Positions 1 to 14,475 of a stretch of 64,000 nt of DNA are shown here, piece after piece. The stretch is from Epiperipatus broadwayi (lineage: Eukaryota > Onychophora > Udeonychophora > Euonychophora > Peripatidae), in the NCBI GenBank assembly GCA_028023455.1, contig JAQFVV010006737.1, positions 124,001 to 188,000 of the forward strand. Reading direction: 5' to 3'. A program made the position numbers and the translations under genes. The notes beneath the pieces were generated by a model, which saw only the letters and a list, made by a program, of their open reading frames with translations, did not search any database and was not told where the DNA came from. The first letter of the stretch is position 1. Every line of letters starts with the position of its first letter.

Positions 1-3701
<3,701 letters not shown>

Positions 3702-3785
3702 GGGACTGAAATGAGTTTCAAATTTCCCACAGTTATTCAATCCATCTTATACAACCAACACATGTGAACACATACACGAAAAAAA

Positions 3786-3848
3786 GATCAAGAACTCAAA
3801 TATATATATATATCTTGCTAAACCAACACTCATCAGTTGTTCCAGATC
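3786..3848 (-). ncRNA. Hammerhead-like core, family A copy 1
   Basis: Read on the reverse strand: CTGATGA (3830-3836), a hairpin of GTGTT and AGCAA around a five-base loop (3815-3829), then GATA in place of GAAA (3811-3814), then a TATA run (about 3800-3810) that would be helix III. The flanks can pair as helix I: GATC 3786-3789 with GATC 3845-3848, GAAC 92-95 with GTTC 3839-3842, and AA 3798-3799 with TT 3837-3838. The changed GAAA box suggests this copy is inactive. The fold is inferred by eye. Confidence 0.35.
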
Positions 3849-4292
3849 CCCATGCATTAGTTGATCCATATCACCATCTCTCACAAATATAAACAATCAG
3901 TGCTCAGTTTATATTAGATTAGGAAATCTTCAAACTTTAAAAGACAAGATTTAATCTTCACCACTCTTCAGCCATCCATATCAATGAAGATCTGACATTG
4001 GAGTGTTCAAAGCCTTTGTTGATGTAAATAATATTGTCATACTGATGTTGACTTTAGGTCAATCTGACCTTTCAAGTATAGGACCTTGAGATGTCTATTT
4101 AATTATCCAAAAATATGATGGGTAGAATACAGATTGAATAAGTAATATTTAAATACATCTATATTATTTATACTAAACTTAATGTAATTATAAGGAACAC
4201 AAACTCAGAATTTCAAGCTTCCCACAGCTATCCAACCTATCTTATACAACTGATACATGTTCCCACATACATGAGAAGAAGACAAATGATCT

Positions 4293-4334
4293 CCAATATA
4301 CATAGTTCTTGCTAAATCAACCCTCATCAGTTGA
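4293..4334 (-). ncRNA. Hammerhead-like core, family A copy 2
   Basis: The reverse strand reads CAA-CTGATGA (box at 4324-4330 on the plus strand), an imperfect hairpin, GAAC instead of GAAA, a short TA-rich segment, and TTGG (4293-4296) able to pair with the CAA flank. Helix II is weakened by substitutions, so this looks like a decayed copy. Confidence 0.3.
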
Positions 4335-4527
4335 TCCAGATAACTATCTCTCACACATACATACAGTGCTCGGTTTACATTAGGATAAATAATCTTCAAA
4401 CTTTAATTAACAAACATCAATTTTTTCTACTCTTGTGAAGATTGAAGCTCATCCATTAATGTTTGAAGATTTGCTATCCTAATATAAACTGGTCACTGAT
4501 TGTATGTGTAAGAGATGATGATCTGGA

Positions 4528-4557
4528 CCAACTGATGAGTGCTAGTTTAGCATAAAA
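4528..4557 (+). ncRNA. Hammerhead-like core, family A copy 3
   Basis: CCAA flank (4528-4531), CTGATGA (4532-4538), then GTGCT and AGCAT pairing around AGTTT as helix II (4539-4553), then AAAA in place of GAAA (4554-4557). Helix II is intact with one G-T wobble. The helix III and helix I partner strand has drifted and is not recognisable. Confidence 0.35.
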
Positions 4558-5004
4558 TATGAATATTTTAAATCATTTATATTTTTCTTATATAAGTGGT
4601 CATGTGATCAGTTATATAAGATGAATTGAATAGCTATACAGAGCTTGAAAGTCTGAGTTCATATCTCTTATAATTACATTAAATTTAGGATAAACATCGT
4701 ACATATATTTAAATATTACATATTCAACCTGTATCCTGACCATCCCTTTTTCTGTATAATTAAGTGACATATTAAGGTCCTATGTGTGAGGGGACAGATT
4801 GACTTAAGGTCAACATGAGTATGACAATAATATTCACATCAACAAGGGATTTGAACATTCCATCCTTAGATTTTCATTGATATGGATGTCAGAAGAGTTG
4901 AAGAGTAGTAAAGATAGAAGTTTGTTTATTAATGAAAGAATATTTGCTATCTTAATATAAATTTAGCATTGATTGTATATATGTGTGAGAGTTCGTAATC
5001 TGGA

Positions 5005-5034
5005 CCAACTGATGAATGCTAGTTCAGCACAAAA
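5005..5034 (+). ncRNA. Hammerhead-like core, family A copy 4
   Basis: CCAA (5005-5008), CTGATGA (5009-5015), ATGCT and AGCAC as helix II with one mismatch (5016-5030), then AAAA. It matches the copy at 4528 position for position but has the same loss of the G in the GAAA box. Confidence 0.3.
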
Positions 5035-5419
5035 TACATGAATAAGTGATCATTTTTCTTTTTCTTGTCTATGTGATCATGTGGAAAGCTTGAAAGTTTG
5101 AGATCAAGTCCCTTATAATTATAGTAAGTTTAGTATAAACAATATACATGTATTAAAATATTAAATATATCATTAAAATCAGTCAACACTTAGACTATCC
5201 CAGTATCAATGACAATCAACAATACTAACCTGTTATCAAGACAACCTCCATGTTTTATTTATTAGAAGAAAAATAGTAAAAGAATTTTTATGATTGTTAT
5301 TATGGTTAATGGGTACACATAGTAGTAAAAATTGGTTGTAGTTTTAAAAAAACATTCTAGTTATTTTTTTCGGGGTATAATGAGTAGATACCAAAGAGTA
5401 GTTATCTAGATCTTTCCTA

Positions 5420-5422
<3 letters not shown>

Positions 5423-5509
<87 letters not shown>
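5423..5509. repeat. (TA)n microsatellite
   Basis: About 87 bp of uninterrupted TA. It lies about 260 bp beyond the last family A copy. Confidence 0.98.
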
Positions 5510-5512
<3 letters not shown>

Positions 5513-6128
5513 TTGCACTCAAATTCATGATTTGAAAGATAATCTTTTATTTACTGATTTTTCTTTTCATATGTAGATTTTTTTTCCTATTCTTACAGAC
5601 GAAAAATCAAAAACCATTTAAGGTATATGGCAACATGTATGTTTACATCTCAGATTTACCCACTTTCATAAATATTTGTAGTTAAATCAATGGTAAAACA
5701 ACATTTTAGCTGCCTCAAAACTGACATCAAAAAATTGTTTGAAAAGCAATATTAATAATTTAAATGACTGTTACAGATGTGTTTTTTGTCTGTTTCAGCA
5801 TCTTTACAACAATTCACGTAAATATCCTCATTAATAATGTTTTAAGATTTGATATCTATAATAAATATATATGCATATAGAGTGAACAAAAATATATACA
5901 TTTACGTCCTTTATTTCTGAAAATCTTGACATTAATATACATATTTATTATAATGATAATATCAAAATTAATTTTGATTGGCTGGCAATTATGCTGAAAT
6001 TATTTACAATAAAAATGACTTATAAAAGAGATTTTAAATTTAAAAAAATATTAATGCTTCTTGACTGTTTACACTATCAACTTTAAAAATACAAATTTGC
6101 ATTAATTATACAAATACAAAACAAGTAT

Positions 6129-6207
6129 TGGTGGTCGAGGGGTCAGTACAGCTGACTTACAAGCAGGTGTCCTCATTAGCAGACTCGCTTCCCAGCTGAT
6201 GCTATGA
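6129..6207 (+). repeat. tRNA-like SINE head
   Basis: The sequence TGGTCGAGGGGTCAG resembles an RNA polymerase III A box (TRGYNNARNNGG type), and GACTCGCTTCCC about 50 bp downstream resembles a B box. The segment is more GC-rich than its surroundings and is followed by an A-rich run, as in tRNA-derived SINEs. An anticodon-like loop CTTACAA sits between the boxes, but its stem pairs poorly, so this is not a functional tRNA. Similar tRNA-like heads lie near 34518 and 56681. Confidence 0.5.
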
Positions 6208-6439
6208 CACATGAGAAAAAAAACATGAGATTTGTTTCATAGAACCAGAAATAAAAAACAATAACTGGGCAATATTTGTCTTATCATAGTAAATTTTATA
6301 AATTGTATTATATTTATTCAATGACAGTTTAATTTTTTTTATTAATGCCATCCACTTATATAATACCACCTTCTTGAAGGTAAATAAAAGGAGAGGTTTA
6401 CCCCCCCCCAACCCAAATTTTGTAATAAAAAATTATGTA

Positions 6440-7080
6440 TTTATTTTTAGATGTTACCAGTTTAATCTTCAAAGTAGTGTCCATTTCATGCAATGTAGTC
6501 TAAACATATTTTTTACCTTGCCAAAGTAGTCCTAAAACTTTTGCAGAGTTATGCTTTTAATGACTCTACCATTATTTTCTTCACCACTTCAAAGTTCACC
6601 AAACTCTTTTTTGTAACAACTTTTTTATTCAGTGGGGAATAAAAATAAGATACACAGAGAAAGTTTAGGTGAATATGCCTAATGGATAAGTTGGGTCATG
6701 TTCTTTTTGATTAGAAATCGTTTCATACTCAAAGCTTAATGCATTGGTGCAGTGCCATGGTGAATCTTATACTCATCATTTTGTGAAAAATCAGGGTCAT
6801 TTTTATTTTACCATATCATGCAAACATTAAAGAACTTGTAAGTAAAATGTGTTACCATTACAAACAAGTTCTATGAGTGAATAATGATATTTGCATAAAA
6901 ATCAAGACATTGGACAAGACTTGCTATACCTTTCTGATATATGGTAAATTTGAATTTTTTCATAAAACCACTTATAATTGAGTTTTTCCTACAATGGCAT
7001 GCTTGCAAGTTGTTTTAAGCATTACAACCATTTTCTCTGCCATTTATAACAGGAAACCAGAATTCACAATGTTTCAATTT
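6440..7080 (-). pseudogene. Mariner-like transposase remnant
   Basis: Translated on the reverse strand with frameshifts and stops, this segment follows a mariner-family transposase. Near 6950-7010 is a piece like the N-terminal helix-turn-helix (LKTTCKHAIVGKTQL, then a WF element). Near 6738-6761 is HHGTAPMH, which corresponds to the H-x-D-N-A-P-x-H motif around the second catalytic aspartate, here lost. Near 6655-6700 is a degraded form of the HPPYSPDLAPCD block, again without its aspartate. At 6540-6600 is VKKIMVESLKA, and NGHYFED at 6465-6485 matches the usual C-terminus. The region between helix-turn-helix and catalytic core is shorter than in an intact gene, so an internal deletion is likely. 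The identification is from memory of family motifs; the gene is clearly dead. Confidence 0.65.
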
Positions 7081-7858
7081 TTCAGCCATTAAAAAAATTG
7101 GCAAATAACTGTGTTGAACTTAACAAAATAATTTCCTGTTGCATTAACCACAACTTCAAGTTTTGATGCTGATTGGCAGAGTGATGGAGAGTTTTTTTTG
7201 CAATGATCATCTGGTGGTGGGTAACATATTGTACAATGTGATCATTCATCTGAAAATTATTCCAGGCTTTTTTGGATAACACCCATATTTTTTTTTTAAT
7301 TTTATGTTGTAATTGTTTGTATATAGATATATTTATATGCAGTTACCAATTAAAAGATTTAAATATGTTAATCTTTTAAGAATGATGTCAAGAGACATAA
7401 TTACTATTCATTGTTATTGTTGTTGTTTTTGTATTTTTTATTCAGTTATATTTTTTGTATCTAAAATTTTACATGTCATTAAATCGGTATGTTTTAGTTA
7501 AATTCTATTAAAGACATAAATTTAAGTAAAATTCTTCTTAAAAAGAAATAGAAAAGAAATAGCAATTTATTTATCAACACTAAGAGTTTTATTTCAGCCT
7601 TCAAACCAAAAACTTGTATCAATGGAAAAAAAGAGAAAAACTTCAGTCTTTTTTTTTTTTTTAGAAAAAATTTCATTAAAATCATGCATTCTAAAAATTA
7701 TCTTAAAAATATTTCAAAATCATTTTTTAAATTAAAAAACAATAGAAAACAACAAAAATATTCTAAAACTCACTTTCTATCTGATATCATATATATTTTC
7801 AACAGGCTAATTTTTTCTAATAATCAAATACCTTTAATAAAAACTACATGTAAATATT
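7081..7858. other. Non-coding, partly mariner flank
   Basis: About 7081-7290 probably is the 5' flank of the reverse-strand mariner copy. The rest is AT-rich with many T and A homopolymers. I see no gene. Confidence 0.4.
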
Positions 7859-8234
7859 ATATTTTTGATTGTATATACTAAAGTTCTCTGTCACAATTGC
7901 AGACTAGATAGGCAACTAAATATGATGGGAAAACAATGGCAAGATTTTAGTCCAAGATAGTTTTCCATTGCTTGTCATTCTCTTAAACAATCTCATGTCT
8001 CTATTTATTAAAATGAAACAAAATTAATGGAGAAAAGTGAAAACACACTTTAAAATTTCACAGCATAACAAAAACCTCTGTAACAGACTAACATAAGGAG
8101 CAACAAAGAAGATACAGTATTCAGATGATCTAACAAGTGATAGGTGAAGATTTTGTTTTTCATCCCCATCATATTTAGTTGCCTAGCTACTCTGTAATTG
8201 TGACAGAGAACTTTAGTATATACAATCAAAAATA
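7859..8234. mobile_element. MITE with inverted repeats of about 70 bp
   Basis: The left end (7859-7930) and the right end (8163-8234) are near-perfect reverse complements over about 70 bp, with landmarks GATTGTATATACTAAAG, CTCTGTCACAATT and GGCAACTAAATATGATGG on the left arm. The 230 bp between them has no reading frame. Both ends are embedded in TA-rich sequence, which would fit a TA target-site duplication as in Tc1/mariner-derived MITEs, but the exact duplication cannot be fixed because the flanks are low complexity. The high arm identity suggests a fairly recent insertion relative to other repeats here. Confidence 0.8.
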
Positions 8235-8860
8235 TATAACAGTTCATTTTTCAAATTTCATTTATGTAAATTTATCAGATTAACATTTAACTGCTGTTTT
8301 AAAAAATATTTTGAATTATTATTATTATTTATTTTTTAATAAGTTATTATTTAATAAACATATTAAAGATATATAAATTTTTGTTCATCTACATTAAAAT
8401 TTGAAATTAGTAACATTTGCAAAGCTGCATAATGTCTTCATATTATTTTTTTAAACTGCAGGGGACAAATTAAAGAGATGGAAGCTTTAAAAAGCTTTGA
8501 TGAAAAATAATTGACCTCTCTCCTCTGGAAATTGTTCTGATGATAAAATCATCAAAAGTCACATTTATATCTGTATAATGGATGCACTTACACGGTTTAT
8601 TTTTTTCTGCATTTTTAACATAATTATAAAAAAAATATTATTACTTATTTAAAATTTTTAAAAAATATGTTTTTACATTTTTACCTTTATATTTCGTAAA
8701 AGACTAACGTTAAAATATATAAACTAATGCATATTTATATTTTAAGCATGTAGAAGAGTGGATTTAATAGAGAAATGTTAGCATCCAAGTTTTATATTTA
8801 GTATCAAAAAGAAAGGACTATTTGATATGCATTTTTTTTCCTCAAAGCAACTTTATTAAA
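8235..8860. other. AT-rich non-coding DNA
   Basis: No gene is seen. A CTGATGA box at about 8538 is followed by its own reverse complement and lacks a GAAA box, so it is only a small hairpin. Confidence 0.5.
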
Positions 8861-8869
8861 TCACTAAAG

Positions 8870-9480
8870 TATGATCCACCTGTACATGGATCACATTCTG
8901 TCACCTGCATCAGTGGGCCATAGAGGCTACAGTGTTACATTGATATTCTGCAACTGGGTAGTGGCTCAAAACAACAGAACCACCTTATACAATAGATTAG
9001 GTATTACAGGTATATAAAAATGCATTACAAGTACAAACATCAAGAAAAAACACAAAAAGAGGGAAAAAATGATATGAATTATCACAGATCAAATGTTAGT
9101 CAATCAAGGGGATGCTACATCCATTTGAGGAGAGTTCATGTGGGACAATCAGCTCTCAGCCTACTTGGCAAGTCTCCAAGCAGCTCCCCCAGACCCATCC
9201 ATGACCCATCAGACAGAACTCAGTTTATCAAGAACCCAGACCCACTCCTTGGACAAGGTTAAGCCACCTCAGCCCCTGTTGTAGTGGGTTACAATTAATA
9301 TGGGTGTGATGTAGGTTCAACATGTCTGGAACACCAACCAAATCAAAAAGGACCACAAGAACATTGCCAGATTTCTCTAAACCTGGGTGTGGTGATGATC
9401 ACTGATCAACAAATCCTCCACGGCCATCATCTCTACTCTTGAGACCGAGAATTCAGGCAAAACCAATGATTAGATTCATT
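8870..9480. repeat. Unidentified GC-richer block, probable TE remnant
   Basis: This stretch is markedly richer in G and C than the rest of the window, with sharp edges at both ends. A frame at 9020-9262 (+) encodes 80 residues rich in Ser and Pro with no domain that I recognise. Stops interrupt all frames beyond it. The composition and isolation suggest inserted DNA, such as a 3' part of a retroelement or a SINE/LINE composite, rather than a host exon. I cannot name the family. Confidence 0.35.
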
Positions 9481-10280
9481 GTCCCACTATGTCCTCAGGG
9501 TCAAAATCCAGTTTGTATCATATAGCCTTGTTCTGAACTAAATTGTGACAACATTTCAATTATGATTATGCTTTATTGATCCTATTGAGTTCTTCTAATC
9601 CAAGTTGATTTCTCATTTTGATGCTTAATTAGAGTTCCAATTATAAAATCTAATGGTTTGTATTTAGTCTTTGGGTTTTTCTTAATAATTTAAATCTAAA
9701 GGGATTAAATGATTAACCACTTGCATTTCTGTCTAGACCCATAATATCCAATAGATGTATTTTTATCTTCAAATCATTGTTTTTTATTTTCTAATTCACT
9801 TCATTATAATTCTAAGTCAATTTGAAACATTTTTGAAGAATTTTTATTTTTTGTGTCATCCCAATCGTACCGGGGATGGCCCAATAACATTTAATCTAAT
9901 CATCATAATTTTTTAATTTTTATGCAGGGAAGTAGCTTAAATCATAATCCATAAGGTTTAATTCTGAATTTGAGATCAAATTAATATGTAAAATTGTTTT
10001 CTTTCCTGTAAAATGTACCGCATTTGGCCACTTCTGGTTAAATACTGTGATATTGTTGCTTTTTCTTTTTTTTTTCCTGGCTTTAGACTAATCTTTGCAT
10101 CCGGTATGTTTCCCCAACTGTTCTTGTTCTCCATGACTGGTTTGTAGTTGTTGAAAGTTGTTTTATTTCTTGATATCAGGAATTAAGTTTGAACTCTCAG
10201 GAATATCATCGTTGAGCTTTTTCTTTTTTTTTTCATATTATTTTCACAGGTATTAATTTTCTGATCATTCTAAATTAGCT
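9481..10280. other. Non-coding DNA, nothing recognised
   Basis: T-rich stretches and chance frames only. No repeat with a second copy in the window was noticed. Confidence 0.4.
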
Positions 10281-10281
10281 C

Positions 10282-10940
10282 CATCATCAAAATTAGAATT
10301 TTTGTTATTATTTCCTCTTTTGAATTATTAGATTACATTTTAAATACGTTTTCTCAGTAAACGATTAGTAAATTGAGTTATTTTGGCTTAAAACTGATTT
10401 AAAGTTTTTTTGAAAAGATGTAAAAGGTTAAAACAAGTGGTCAGTTATGTTTTATTATTCATCTTCTTACCAACTCCTGCTTGAATATGTGAATCCTCCC
10501 ATTCTTGTGGAGCCAGTATGCAGTGAAATGCTCCCGCTCACAACAGGAAGTGAACTCCTCTGTTATAAAGTTCTGATTATATATTTGTGTTATGAAAATT
10601 AGAATTTTTGTTATTATATTCTATTTGAATTATTAGATTACATTTTAAATATGTTTTCTCGGTTTTAATCTAGTTTTAATGATTTTAGTGGTTACTTATA
10701 TTAGGTTTTGCTTGATTAATGGTGGCCATTTGCATAGAATAAAACGATTGATAAATTGAGTTATTTTGGCTTGAAATTGATTTAAACTTTCTTGAAAAGG
10801 TGTAAAAGGTTAAAACAACTGTTTGCTTATGTTTTATCATACATTTTCTTACCAACTCCCATCTTGAATAAGTAAATCCTCCCACCCTTGTGGAGTCAAT
10901 AAGCAGTGAACTGCTCCCGCTCACAACAGGAAGTGGACTT
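10282..10940. repeat. Diverged direct duplication
   Basis: Two copies of one sequence follow each other: about 10282-10565 and about 10594-10940. Shared landmarks are TTAGATTACATTTTAAATA, GTAAAAGGTTAAAACAA, TTACCAACTCC and GCTCCCGCTCACAACAGGAAGTG. The second copy has extra bases (about 10662-10742) in its middle. The ends with GTGGAG and CTCCCGC are GC-richer, like a mobile-element end. Either a tandem duplication or two neighbouring insertions would explain it. Confidence 0.7.
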
Positions 10941-11440
10941 TTTTATTTTTCTCATAAAATCAAACAAAGCTAATAAGTATTAATTAAGTGAAAGTTGATC
11001 TATTTTCATAAAATATCAGAATAGAATCCTGAATCTAAGTAAGTTTAAAAAGATATAAAGATTTAAAGTGCTGCAACACCTGGGTTCAAAATTGTCTAAT
11101 GTTTCAATATTAAAGAATCTTCAATTGAGACTTTATTTCATTAAAAACGAAAAGAGAGTATAATTATATTTTATTAGAAATAATTTCTTTTTTTTAAAAA
11201 AGAGTCATCAATATTACAAAATATATTAAAAACAAATTTACAGTCCACAAAAATAGTTGATCGGTTAACACATATCAGAAAACAAGCAGTAAGTATACAA
11301 ACTTTCAACAGTTAATATTATATAATGAATTGAGAATAATACCCCAACACTACTCAATTCAGTATATAAAATACTTTCAAAAAAGTTTAATCTTGTTCTT
11401 TGGATTGAGAATATTTCATTTATTAATAAACCAGTGTTGA

Positions 11441-11443
11441 GAG

Positions 11444-11475
<32 letters not shown>

Positions 11476-11504
11476 ATTTTTATATTTATAAACCAAAAAT
11501 AGAG

Positions 11505-11535
<31 letters not shown>
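11441..11535. repeat. Two-copy tandem repeat of about 61 bp containing (TA)n
   Basis: GAGTTATATA followed by a TA run and TTGTTATTTTT occurs at 11441 and again at 11502. The unit is a TA microsatellite plus flank that was duplicated as a block. Confidence 0.8.
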
Positions 11536-11536
<1 letters not shown>

Positions 11537-11769
11537 ATTTTTGGGAATAAACTGTGTAATATTTTGCATTACAATCTGATATTTCGATGAACTAGCAACC
11601 ACCATTATCAAGATTAACTTTTGAAAAAAGAGCATAAAGCTAAACTAGTCAATAAATAATCAAAATTATATGCAGCCAAAAAAAATAAAACCTACACACT
11701 ACCAATCATTTCACTGCTACAAGCAGGCTTCTCAAGTGTAAAGAACTACAAAATAGCCATATATATGAA

Positions 11770-12340
11770 TTAAACAGTATCCACAATTCCACTTACCTCC
11801 CATACATTTTTACTATTAAAAGAAATTTTAATTAACTTAATTGTTTCAGGATCATACATTTTTAATAATAAATATTTTTTAATTTTTTTTTTTATTTCAA
11901 TATTCTCAAAGAAGACAACTTTGGCTTCATCAAAATTAATAATGTAGCCATATCTTTTACATGAATATATAAAGCAGAACTAAGATATTTATTTCTAATC
12001 CTATTTTCATGTATCTTTATTCTTTATGTAAACTAAAACTACAGTGACCAATATATTACTTTTACAAAGACAAGGAATAATATACAATATTCCAGGAATA
12101 GTCTTTCTATCAAAAAATTATTTTAAATTATTTAATAAATTATTCAAAGTAATACTGATTTTCCAAACAATTTTTCTTATTTCCAAACAAATTACTATTT
12201 TGACATACAATTTTATAAAAAGATAATTTAATTAGCAAAAAAATAAAATCATATTTTTCTTTATTCTTTCCATCATCAAAAATATTATTACTATTAAAAT
12301 AATTTTAACAAATTTATCAGAGTAGCCAACACGCAAACAA
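11770..12340 (-). pseudogene. Penelope-like GIY-YIG region, left arm, broken
   Basis: On the reverse strand this arm aligns with the right arm copy, including the segments corresponding to IPGVVYI, the cysteine region, and SALYIHVKD. It carries frameshifts and stops, among them a shortened YIG segment and loss of the His-Ile stretch after the Asp-Ala codons. In intact elements this domain nicks target DNA at the C-terminus of the reverse transcriptase. The forward-strand frame at 12044-12226 is just its antisense. Confidence 0.6.
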
Positions 12341-12594
12341 TTTTTATAAATTTTCAAAAAGGTGAATTTTATAAAGATTATTTAAATGTTGGCTACTCTG
12401 ATAAATTTGTTAAAAGTACTTTATTTAATAGTAATAAGGGTTGTAATAATGTAAAAGATAAAGAAAAATATGATTTTATTTCTTGCCATTTAAATTGTCT
12501 TTTTATAAAATGGTATGAAGAAATAAAATAGTAATTTATTTTGAAATAAGAAATTTGTTTGGAAAAAAGTTATTACTTTGAATAATTTATTAAA

Positions 12595-12934
12595 TAATAC
12601 AAAATAAATTTTTGATATAAAGATTATTCCTGGAGTAGTGTATATTAGTCCTTGTTTTTGTAAGAAGGTATATATAGGTCAGAGTAGTTTGAATTTAAAT
12701 GAAATAATAATAGTACATAAAAGTAAGATTAGAAATAAATATCTCAGTTCTGTTTTATATATTCATGTAAAAGATGCATGCCACATTATTAGTTTTGATA
12801 AAGCTAAAGTTGTCTTCGTTGAGAGTAATGAAATAAAAAAAAAAAGAATTAAAGAACCTTTATTATTAAAAATTTATGATTCTGAAGCAGTTAACTTTTT
12901 TAATAGTTCTTTTAATATTAAAAATATATGGTAG
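12595..12934 (+). pseudogene. Penelope-like GIY-YIG endonuclease domain, right arm
   Basis: The open frame beginning at 12638 encodes 98 residues, and the same frame is readable upstream from about 12620 (IPGVVYI). The order of motifs matches the C-terminal GIY-YIG endonuclease of Penelope-like elements: GVVYISPC, then VYIGQS, a conserved His (VHKSKIR), SSVLYIHVKDACHIISFDKAKVV, and a final ESNEIKKK...IKEPLLLKIY block. The catalytic Arg usually seen after the YIG motif (LNxR) is Ile here, so the copy is unlikely to be active. The reverse transcriptase part upstream is missing or degraded. The class is inferred from motif order, with no search run. Confidence 0.7.
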
Positions 12935-13089
12935 GTATGCAGATTGTGTGTAATATTTAGTTTAAGTACATGGTTACTTTATAGTTCTTTACACATGAGA
13001 AGACATATTGTAGCAGTGAAACCATTGTTAGTGTTTTAGATTTTATTTTTTTTCTAGTCTGGTTGAGTTGTAAATTTGGCATAATTTTG

Positions 13090-13091
<2 letters not shown>

Positions 13092-13163
<72 letters not shown>
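13092..13163. repeat. (TA)n microsatellite at a TE junction
   Basis: A TA run of about 72 bp with one interruption (ATTAT) separates the Penelope-like fragment from the RTE LINE that starts directly after it. Confidence 0.97.
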
Positions 13164-13166
<3 letters not shown>

Positions 13167-13490
13167 TGCAGAAAGGAGTTTTGCTATTAACTGAAAGGAG
13201 ACCCTTTGATTCCTCTTGGAGGCCTTAAAGGAACCGAGCAGGGCAAATTCCTAATGTCCACTCCATACGTTCTTGTTGTTGCAGCTGTTATTACTATGTG
13301 ATTATTCATATAGTATACAAACATGGATGGGCTGCTCACCAACACGCATTAGCCAGCATGGTGAGTTTATTGGCTTTTTACCTCTGAGTTTAAGATCAAG
13401 AAACACTGTGGTCTTTCTTCTCAGTGCCTGATAAGGCAGAATGAATGTTTGTGTAAATGATAAATATTTTCCCAATACATATATACAATT

Positions 13491-14475
13491 ATGACAGACA
13501 AAAATAAAACATGGCCCTTATTCCTAGGAGGCTGTAAAGTCACCAACCAAGGCAGCAGTTGGTGGCTGAAGGCGGAGGGTGCTAAGAATCCCCTGATTGT
13601 GGACCCAGGCTGCCATTTGATGATGACTATTTTTTTAGGTACTTACAACTGCAGATCACTTTCAAGTGAAAGAAGATTGCAAGAATTAGAAGTAGAACTC
13701 TCTTATATTAAATGGGACATTATTGGACTTTGTGAAGTTAGAAGAAAAGGTGAAGAGACAATTGATTTAAAAAGTGGACATATACTCTATTATAAAGGCA
13801 CAAATATTGGAAATACAAGTGGAGTAGGATTCATTATAAATAAAAAGAGGAAAAACAATATTGTGGAGATTGATGGTGTATCAGACAGAGTGGCAAGATT
13901 AGTTATACAACTTAATAGCAGATACCAAATGCAGATAATTCAGGTTTATGCCCCAACAAGTTCTCATAGTGATGAAGTAGTAGAAGATTTTTATATGGAT
14001 GTACAAAAGGCTTTTGATCAGAGTAAACACCATTTTAAAATTGTTATGGGAGACTTTAATGCTAGAATTGGTAAAAAAATGAAAGATGAAAGTGCTGTGG
14101 GTAATTTTGGTTATGGTAATAGAAATGAGAGAGGACATAGTCTTGTGGAGTTTGCAGAAAAAGAAAAACTTTATATTATGAATTCTTTTTTTGAGAAAAA
14201 TGTTAAAAGGAAATGAACATGGAAGCATCCAAATGAAGGTACAGCAGAATTGGATTATATTTTGACTAACAGGAAATAGATATTTCAAGATTGCAATGTT
14301 CTTAATAAATTTAACACAGGAAGTGATCATCGATTAGTAAGGTGTAAGATACATGTTAATGTAAAACTAGAGAGACAAAAATTATTAAGAAAAACAATAT
14401 ATACAGTTGATATTTCTAATCTTCAGAAACATTCTAATGAATTTAAATGAGAACTTACAAATCGGTTTCAAGTAT
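13491..14475 (+). pseudogene. RTE LINE, AP-endonuclease-like domain (broken)
   Basis: The frame opens at 13491, but the conserved protein begins at the double Met at 13620 (MMTIFLGTYNCRSL), so the first 43 residues may be leader sequence. Endonuclease motifs in order are TYNCRSLSSE, GLCEVRRKGE with the metal-binding Glu, VQVYAPTSSHSDE-like IQVYAPTSSHS, VMGDFNARIG with the catalytic Asp and Asn, and, past the first stops, GSDHRLV near 14319-14340. In the element this domain nicks the target DNA. Three stops lie in frame: TGA at 14214 in what was an RKWTW-type motif, TAG at 14277, and TGA at 14448. All could derive from Trp codons by G to A transitions. Reading frame is otherwise unbroken into the reverse transcriptase. 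Confidence 0.85.

Larger units (their letters stand above)
11680..13093. mobile_element. Head-to-head pair of Penelope-like 3' fragments
   Basis: The left arm (11680 to about 12340, reverse strand) and right arm (about 12370 to 13093, forward strand) are long inverted copies of the same sequence, meeting around 12340-12370 at GTTGGCTACTCTGATAAATT and its complement. Both read outward through a GIY-YIG endonuclease-like region and then a common 3' non-coding end with TAGTTCTTTACAC and TGTAGCAGTGAAA. Penelope-like elements are known for 5' truncation and for partial or inverted copies. The arms differ by scattered substitutions and small indels, so the inverted structure is not recent. The right arm ends at a (TA)n array on which the RTE element begins. 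Confidence 0.75.

Noticed and set aside
4866-4925. Second CTGAAGA-type box in the family A unit (GGCTGAAGAG...GGAAAAG in some copies)
   Set aside because: The interval cannot form a helix II and the flanks do not pair; treated as chance.
8538-8560. CTGATGA box that might start a hammerhead
   Set aside because: It is followed directly by its complement (a simple hairpin), there is no GAAA box, and the flanks do not pair.
9020-9262. 80-residue Ser/Pro-rich frame as a host exon
   Set aside because: No domain, no splice-site support, and it lies in a block that looks like inserted repeat DNA.
13899-14330. 143-residue reverse frame and the other reverse frames at 14468-14894 and 16033-16239
   Set aside because: Antisense shadows of the RTE coding sequence.
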